A stretch of DNA of 10,107 nt from Candidatus Cloacimonadota bacterium (lineage in GTDB: Bacteria; Hydrothermota; E44-bin80). Where the stretch lies: contig SOKD01000166.1 in NCBI GenBank assembly GCA_004376305.1, positions 1 to 10,107 on the forward strand, given 5' to 3'. This document shows, one piece after another, positions 6,651 through 10,107 of the stretch. The stretch's first letter is position 1. The number at the start of each line of letters is the position of its first letter. The translations under genes were made by a program, and so were the position numbers. Below the pieces are notes generated by a model that was not told where the DNA came from, made no database searches, and worked only from the letters and a program-made list of their open reading frames with translations.

Positions 6651-7166
6651 TTAATCAAGGAGTACAAATGAATCCAAAAATCGCTTTGCATTCTGCTGAA
6701 AAGGTGCTTTTTGTGGCGCTAATGTCGTCAGCTGGTAAAGCCTGTTTCCTACAAGATACAGATGTATCTGATATTCTCGTTTTGTCTGTTCCTCCTTAAT
6801 GCTTATTTGCCATCCAGGATTTTCCCCTAACGAAATGGGAGATTCTTTCAGTAACGTGCCTTTCATGTTAGCAATTGCTCCTGAAGCGGCATACTTAAGA
6901 AGCTCTTCAGCAGTTTTCCCAAAAATGATAGAGTCAGGATAGTCGGAGTATCCTACAAGGTACACAAATTTCTCCTCTTCCAGCATAAAAAGGGTGAACT
7001 CAATCGGCCCAATGAATGATTCCATGCTTACTATTTGCTGATGAAGCTCCGAAGGCGATTGTATGCTGAATCCGCCCTCAAATGACCTGAACGTTATCCA
7101 ATCCGATTGCTTGCATCCAATAGTACAGATAAGCAGGAGCAGGAATATTCTTGTAGTAATTTTCAT
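6651..7166 (-). CDS. Small predicted lipoprotein of unknown function
   Basis: 171 residues. Residues 1-17 are a lipoprotein signal (MK, then a Leu/Ile-rich core) ending in CTIGC, so Cys18 is the likely lipid attachment site and the protein is probably anchored in the cell envelope. The -3 residue is Thr rather than the usual Leu, a mild weakness. The mature part (FRSFEGGFSIQSP near the start, HLYLVGNRLYQLTTLAP and RFLDSFVLLD near the end) looks like small secreted proteins of the PsbP/DUF1795-like fold, which share a 'GGFS...P' opening and an 'RLY.L...' strand followed by 'F.dSF' at the end. That assignment is by eye only. Start choice: ATG 7166 has AAAGGAG about 7 nt upstream. An in-frame ATG at 7211 would place 15 extra residues before the signal and has no ribosome site, so it is rejected. 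It follows the iron-sulfur gene by 117 bases. Function unknown. Confidence 0.75.
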   Translation of the reverse strand: MKITTRIFLLLLICTIGCKQSDWITFRSFEGGFSIQSPSELHQQIVSMESFIGPIEFTLFMLEEEKFVYLVGYSDYPDSIIFGKTAEELLKYAASGAIANMKGTLLKESPISLGENPGWQISIKEEQTKREYQIHLYLVGNRLYQLTTLAPQKAPFQQNAKRFLDSFVLLD

Positions 7167-7273
7167 AACACTCTCCTTTGTTTTCCTACATGATGAACAA
7201 CAATGTGACATTTCTCTATCAAAGCTGCTCTTTTCAGAAGGCGGGGATAAAGCCCGAATTCGTTATTCATCAT
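7163..7273 (-). CDS. Possible 36-codon ORF overlapping the lipoprotein start
   Basis: On the minus strand a frame from ATG-ATG at 7273 runs 36 codons (beginning MMNNEFGLYPRLLKRAALIE) and ends in TGA at 7165-7163, overlapping the lipoprotein ATG as ATGA. It fills most of the 117-base gap after the iron-sulfur gene. The product would be basic, with no motif I recognise. No clear ribosome site precedes it. It may be a small coupled gene or only a chance frame; I cannot decide. Confidence 0.2.
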   Translation of the reverse strand: MMNNEFGLYPRLLKRAALIEKCHIVVHHVGKQRRVL

Positions 7274-7283
7274 TTCGATCGAA

Positions 7284-8354
7284 TTACGTATGAGTATGAC
7301 TACTTATATCCCTGTTTTTCAGTCTCTGCTGCTCCCATATCTCAAAATTATCAGGAGGATGGATAATCTCAGCATCCGCTCTCCGTTTCAGTTCTACAGC
7401 AGTATCCGGACATCCTGTTACGCACAAGCCGCAGCCAATACAACGTTTTGTATCAACAACTGCAATACCGCCTTGCTCTGTAATCGCATTCATCTGACAG
7501 CGTTCAATGCACACACCACAACCGGTGCATGTTTCTTCATTAATAACCGCAAAATAGTTTGCCCTCGCAACTGATTCTTCAATCCCATACTTTGTTACGC
7601 AGGAGAGTATACCACAGCAACAACCGCAGCAATTGCAAATATAAAAGACCCCTTCAATAATATTCGATACGGTATGAACCAGTCCAATCTTCTCTGTTTC
7701 ATCAAGAATATTCATCGCCTGTTCCTTTGATATGTCATCAGGACGTGGTGGACGGTCAACAGTTGAAAAGTAGAGACAGTTTTTCAATGGAAACGTGCAT
7801 TGCCGTTTCTCCACAAGGTCCTGCTGTTTCCGGCAAATACAATCCCGTACGCCAAATGTTCTTCCTGCCTCAAGCATTGCCTTAACATCATCATACGGAA
7901 GGATAAACTCTGATCTTACGGTACCCCGAGCGGGAACAACCCGGTGCAGTGCTGGCAGGGGTTTCATAATTCCCACAGCACCTCCATCATCCATATACTC
8001 TTCAAAAAGATGTGCGAATTCATGGTCCATTCGTTCAAGATGACCTTCGTATACTCCCACGATAAAAGGAGCTAAACGAAAATATGCTGCACCTTCTTTT
8101 TTGTCAAAAAACACCTGCCATCTTTTAGCCATTGAAAATAATTTCGATAGCGCTTCCTTCTCCGGAAGACCAACCCGTCCGGCTATCACCGTAACAGGTT
8201 CCATCTCCCCGGTCAATGTGCCCGCAATAATTGCTTCATCGGGAGCAAATATTTTTTTCAACAGAGGAATTTCCACATTTGACGGAGTCCGTGGAAATCC
8301 ATTGGGAAGCCTGTCAAGTGCATCCGCAAGCTTCTCATATATTTCATCACTCAT
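7284..8354 (-). CDS. Multi-cluster 4Fe-4S ferredoxin-domain protein with an extra cysteine-rich centre
   Basis: A 356-residue protein, apparently cytosolic. Residues 1-100 are a helical region that looks like a winged-helix fold (TVIAGRVGLPEKEALSKLF). The middle has CIC (172-174) with C186 and C193, then CNCCGCCC (240-247) and C252. The C-terminus carries two ferredoxin motifs: CTGCGVCIERC (C276, C279, C282, C286) and CIGCGLCVTGCP (C305, C308, C311, C315). The last two should bind [4Fe-4S] clusters and carry electrons; the middle cysteines could bind another cluster or metal. Proteins of this layout are common in anaerobes and are annotated only as 4Fe-4S binding proteins; the redox partner is unknown. 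The first ferredoxin motif has Gln where Pro usually follows the last Cys. Start: ATG 8354 with AGGGGG about 7 nt upstream. It follows the HAD gene by 67 bases. Confidence 0.85.
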   Translation of the reverse strand: MSDEIYEKLADALDRLPNGFPRTPSNVEIPLLKKIFAPDEAIIAGTLTGEMEPVTVIAGRVGLPEKEALSKLFSMAKRWQVFFDKKEGAAYFRLAPFIVGVYEGHLERMDHEFAHLFEEYMDDGGAVGIMKPLPALHRVVPARGTVRSEFILPYDDVKAMLEAGRTFGVRDCICRKQQDLVEKRQCTFPLKNCLYFSTVDRPPRPDDISKEQAMNILDETEKIGLVHTVSNIIEGVFYICNCCGCCCGILSCVTKYGIEESVARANYFAVINEETCTGCGVCIERCQMNAITEQGGIAVVDTKRCIGCGLCVTGCPDTAVELKRRADAEIIHPPDNFEIWEQQRLKNRDISSHTHT

Positions 8355-8392
8355 GTATTCCCCCTTTTGAGTATGGCATAATTGAGGATCAC
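8351..8392 (-). other. Possible 13-codon leader ORF coupled to the iron-sulfur gene
   Basis: On the minus strand a strong site AGGAGGG (8407-8401) is followed 8 nt later by GTG (8392). The frame MILNYAILKRGNT ends in TGA (8353-8351), overlapping the iron-sulfur gene's ATG as ATGA. An ATG two bases earlier (8394) meets TGA at once. The iron-sulfur gene also has its own GGGGG site, so coupling is optional. AGGAT/ATCCT arms (8399-8395 and 8389-8385) form a small hairpin around the GTG. It may be a leader peptide, a remnant of a start, or chance. Confidence 0.3.
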
Positions 8393-8421
8393 ATATCCTT
8401 CCCTCCTCTTTAATAATTCTA

Positions 8422-9036
8422 TCACGGCATTATTCCCAAGCTTCCCAATGCATTCTCGATTTCCAAGCATGTATTCACTTTTATCGCCTGCATACCGCAA
8501 TCGACAGCACCCTGAACATTCACCGGATTATCATCGAAAAGGACAGCAGTATCCGGATCAATCCGCAAAACATCGAGCATCTTTTGATAGACTGCTTTCT
8601 CCGGTTTTCGAGCTCCCATCTCAAACGAACAAAACACCTTCTCAAAAACAGTGAGAACCGTTGCATATTTGACTCTCCACTTTTCAGCGTGGATCGCATT
8701 TGTATTCGTGAGAACCGCTAATCTGTATCCCGATTTCAGTTCCGTGAGCAGATCCTCAATACCAGGAAGCACTTCAAGATAGAGGTCATTCCATCCGGTG
8801 TCAAACTCACTATCACTGATAGTGAGCCCGGTTTTATCCCTTGCATATTTCCGAAAATCCGCTCTTGATATCTCACCTCTTTCAAATCGGCAATACATTT
8901 CATCGAATACGAAATTCTTTTGTATCGTTCTCACATCACTGTTGCCTATCCTTGCCCAGTACTGAAACATTCGATCAAAGGAAATGCGAAATATTACATT
9001 CCCCAGATCAAAGATAATAACCTGGCAATTGCTCAT
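8422..9036 (-). CDS. HAD-superfamily phosphatase, YihX-like subfamily IA
   Basis: 204 residues, cytosolic. Motif I is FDLGNVIF (9-16), with the nucleophile Asp10 and Gly at 12 in place of the second Asp. E. coli YihX (alpha-D-glucose-1-phosphate phosphatase) has the same FDLGNVI, so this is a subfamily trait, not a defect. FERGEIS (51-57) also matches YihX. Motif II is LTNTN (109-113), motif III is Lys144 in GARKPE, and motif IV is FDDN (167-170), binding Mg2+. Residues 15-90 are the helical cap. Probable role: hydrolysis of a small phosphate ester such as a sugar phosphate; haloacid dehalogenase activity is less likely, since DDN and the YihX pattern indicate a phosphatase. The ATG at 9036 has AAGGGG about 11-12 nt upstream, a weak spacing, with GAGAG nearer. 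It appears to lead the HAD, iron-sulfur and lipoprotein group. Confidence 0.85.
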   Translation of the reverse strand: MSNCQVIIFDLGNVIFRISFDRMFQYWARIGNSDVRTIQKNFVFDEMYCRFERGEISRADFRKYARDKTGLTISDSEFDTGWNDLYLEVLPGIEDLLTELKSGYRLAVLTNTNAIHAEKWRVKYATVLTVFEKVFCSFEMGARKPEKAVYQKMLDVLRIDPDTAVLFDDNPVNVQGAVDCGMQAIKVNTCLEIENALGSLGIMP

Positions 9037-9068
9037 CTCTCACATTCCCCTTTACATTTCATTGTTTA

Positions 9069-9097
9069 TGTCTATCAAATTCCTGTTCATTTTTCAA
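9069..9097 (-). promoter_or_regulatory. Weak candidate promoter for the HAD gene
   Basis: On the minus strand TTGAAA (9097-9092, five of six) is 17 bases from TAGACA (9074-9069, three of six). It lies in the 142-base gap between the divergent HAD and RDD genes, 33 bases before the HAD ATG. The -10 is poor, so I give it low confidence. Confidence 0.3.
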
Positions 9098-9121
9098 GTA
9101 AAAAAGGAACGGAAAAAATGC

Positions 9122-9150
9122 TGGACATAACTTTGCTTTTATGATATGGT
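9122..9150 (+). promoter_or_regulatory. Candidate extended -10 promoter for the zinc-ribbon RDD gene
   Basis: TGGACA (9122-9127, five of six) is 17 bases from TATGGT (9145-9150, four of six), which is preceded by TGA, the extended -10 TGn. Transcription would start near 9157, about 22 nt before the GTG at 9179. Confidence 0.45.
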
Positions 9151-9178
9151 GAAGCAATGATAATCAGGAACAGACAAA

Positions 9179-9907
9179 GTGAAATGTAACAGATGTGGCG
9201 CTACAATCCAGGCAGATGACACCTTTTGTCCCGAATGCGGAGCAAAGCTGAATACTGTCCTCAAGTGCCGCTACTGCAGTAGTCCACTCGATGCAGGAGA
9301 TACGTTCTGTGGTGGATGTGGGAAGGCAGTGATATCTGAGAAACAACAAACGGTAACCAGGGAAGCACCGGTAGCAACCCCAACTGCACCCCCACCCGAA
9401 CCGACGCAAATCCAGAGAGCCAAAAAAACGCAAAAAGAAACAACACAGTATGTACCACCACCGATCAGGTATGCAGGTTTCTGGGCTCGCTTCTTTGCAT
9501 TGCTGCTTGATTTCTTCTTTGTACCCATAATCTTTTCACCACTCATTGGGGGTGCCGTTTTTCTCGGCTACTATTTCGGGAGTATGTACGTTTACGTTAT
9601 CGATCCAGATTACATACCAGCATTTGCTGCAGGTGCAGGTCTACTTACCTATTCCCTTGTATTTTTCTTCTATTTTCTGATAGGACATAGTTTTGGCTCT
9701 ACAATAGGAAAGAGAATCGTTGGCATCAGGTTGGTCACCTTCAATGGTTCAAATCCTGGTTTCTGGAGAGCACTCCTGAGGGAGACTATCGGTCGTTTTC
9801 TCGCCTCGTTTATTTTCTACCTTGGTTATCTGTGGATTGCATGGGATTCCCATAAACAGGGATGGCATGATAAGGTAGCAGGAACATTCTGCATAAGAAC
9901 CAGATAA
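9179..9907 (+). CDS. Double zinc-ribbon RDD-family membrane protein
   Basis: 242 residues in three parts. Residues 1-50 hold two zinc ribbons: C3/C6 with C17/C20 (CNRC...CPEC) and C30/C33 with C44/C47 (CRYC...CGGC), each able to bind one Zn2+. Residues 55-95 are a Pro/Thr/Gln/Lys-rich linker. Residues 96-242 are an RDD domain: YAGFWARFFALLLDF (Arg104 and Asp111), hydrophobic segments near 105-135 and 148-170, GKRIVGIRLV (177-186), another hydrophobic stretch near 205-223, and GWHDKVAGT (228-236, with Asp231). The ribbons should face the cytoplasm. RDD proteins are common, but their function is mostly unknown; some are proposed to be transport-related. It uses a GTG start with AGGA 9 nt upstream, giving MKCNRCG; zinc-ribbon proteins typically open this way. 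It is followed at once by a second zinc-ribbon-like start and a glycosyltransferase gene, hinting at a cell-envelope role, which is inference. Confidence 0.85.
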   Translation: MKCNRCGATIQADDTFCPECGAKLNTVLKCRYCSSPLDAGDTFCGGCGKAVISEKQQTVTREAPVATPTAPPPEPTQIQRAKKTQKETTQYVPPPIRYAGFWARFFALLLDFFFVPIIFSPLIGGAVFLGYYFGSMYVYVIDPDYIPAFAAGAGLLTYSLVFFFYFLIGHSFGSTIGKRIVGIRLVTFNGSNPGFWRALLRETIGRFLASFIFYLGYLWIAWDSHKQGWHDKVAGTFCIRTR

Positions 9908-9908
9908 A

Positions 9909-9941
9909 GTGTTCTGTAAAAAGTGCGGGGCTCAATTATGA
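9909..9941 (+). pseudogene. Ten-codon zinc-ribbon remnant overlapping the glycosyltransferase start
   Basis: One base after the RDD gene's TAA, GTG opens the frame MFCKKCGAQL and then stops at TGA (9939-9941). This is the usual opening of a zinc-ribbon protein, the first half of a Cys4 knuckle, cut off before the second CxxC. The TGA overlaps the next ATG (9938-9940). The remnant is either the leftover of a decayed or deleted zinc-ribbon gene, or a mini-ORF kept to bring ribosomes to the next start. The surrounding bases resemble the RDD gene's start (AGAcAAAGTG and AGAtAAAGTG). Confidence 0.45.
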
Positions 9942-10107
9942 GAATTTGTATTGTCTCTGATGCATACTATCCCTATCCATCCGGCGTAACAGAGCATGCA
10001 TATAATCTCGCAAACGCGCTTAGAGAAAAGAACCATTATGTTACCATTATCTCTATCCATTATCCAAAGGAAGAAAAAGAAGAAGGAGTTGAACGGATTG
10101 GAAGGGT
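9938..10107 (+). CDS. Glycosyltransferase, GT4-like N-terminal fragment, running off the right edge
   Basis: 56 codons are visible, with no stop. The opening MRICIVSDAYYPYPSGVTEH, followed by an Ala-rich helix (AYNLANALREKNHYV) and a TIISI strand, is the typical first Rossmann unit of GT-B glycosyltransferases of the GT4 type, where GGV/SGVTEH precedes the helix that lines the acceptor side. Expected role: transfer of a sugar from a nucleotide donor to a lipid or glycan at the inner face of the membrane. Donor and acceptor cannot be inferred, because the C-terminal donor-binding domain is outside the window. The ATG overlaps the TGA of the short zinc-ribbon remnant, so translation may be coupled. 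Only a weak GGGG lies about 8 nt upstream. Confidence 0.8.
   Translation, partial: MRICIVSDAYYPYPSGVTEHAYNLANALREKNHYVTIISIHYPKEEKEEGVERIGR

Noticed and set aside
6581..6799. A 72-codon plus-strand frame beginning near the exporter promoter.
   Set aside because: It overlaps the well-supported lipoprotein gene on the other strand, and its start region is the minus-strand promoter. No motif is seen.
7167..7211. A longer lipoprotein starting at 7211.
   Set aside because: It has no ribosome site, and the 15 extra residues would bury the signal peptide; ATG 7166 has AAAGGAG at a good distance.
7244..7258. CGGG/CCCG hairpin after the iron-sulfur gene as a terminator.
   Set aside because: The stem is only four pairs on the minus strand and is followed by CCTTCTG, not a T run.
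9033..9062. A 9-codon frame MKCKGECER overlapping the HAD gene start as ATGA.
   Set aside because: There is no ribosome site before it and it is too short to judge; similar short overlapping frames occur by chance in this window, for example before the glycosidase.
9118..9144. An 8-codon plus-strand frame MLDITLLL before the RDD gene.
   Set aside because: It lies upstream of and across the proposed promoter, so it would not be in the transcript.
1..10107. CRISPR arrays, insertion sequences, toxin-antitoxin or phage defence genes.
   Set aside because: No direct repeat series, transposase motif, terminal inverted repeats, or defence-type domain was found on either strand.

Overview
The window reads as an ordinary piece of a bacterial chromosome. 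It has tight gene spacing, Shine-Dalgarno sites before most genes, sigma70-type promoters, Sec or lipoprotein signal peptides and moderate-to-low GC. The iron-sulfur protein with many cysteines suggests an anaerobe or an anaerobic lifestyle. Nothing here fixes the phylum. I see no mobile element, CRISPR array, tRNA or rRNA.

Layout. Almost everything from the left edge to about 9036 lies on the minus strand, so it reads right to left. (a) 9036->6651: a YihX-like HAD phosphatase, a multi-cluster 4Fe-4S protein and a small lipoprotein. These are probably one transcription unit, with two very short ORFs overlapping the downstream starts. (b) 6650->6167: a stretch of about 480 bases without a gene. 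It holds a near-consensus promoter flanked and overlapped by two inverted repeats, then a leader of about 395 nt with nested inverted repeats and an unused strong ribosome-binding site. (c) 6166->2487: two half-size ABC exporter subunits that overlap by one base and complement each other's NBD defects, so they form a heterodimeric exporter. (d) 2415->1: a clear sigma70 promoter (TTGACA-17-TACGAT) followed by a small sulfotransferase-like protein, a hexameric-type purine nucleoside/MTA phosphorylase, and a secreted GH51-like glycosidase that runs off the left edge. (e) 9122->10107, plus strand: a promoter, a double zinc-ribbon RDD membrane protein, a 10-codon zinc-ribbon remnant, and the start of a GT4-type glycosyltransferase that runs off the right edge.

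How the genes work together. The two ABC subunits clearly act as one machine. The other neighbours look like unrelated housekeeping or accessory functions (nucleoside salvage, sugar-phosphate hydrolysis, cell-envelope glycosylation, polysaccharide degradation), and I see no shared pathway.

The most interesting part is the control region at 6167-6597 in front of the exporter. It combines dense promoter symmetry, a multi-stem leader RNA candidate, tiny ORFs and start-stop codons. I propose it as a candidate regulated leader; no known riboswitch class was recognised. A second curiosity is the truncated zinc-ribbon start at 9909-9941, used as an overlapping lead-in to the glycosyltransferase gene.
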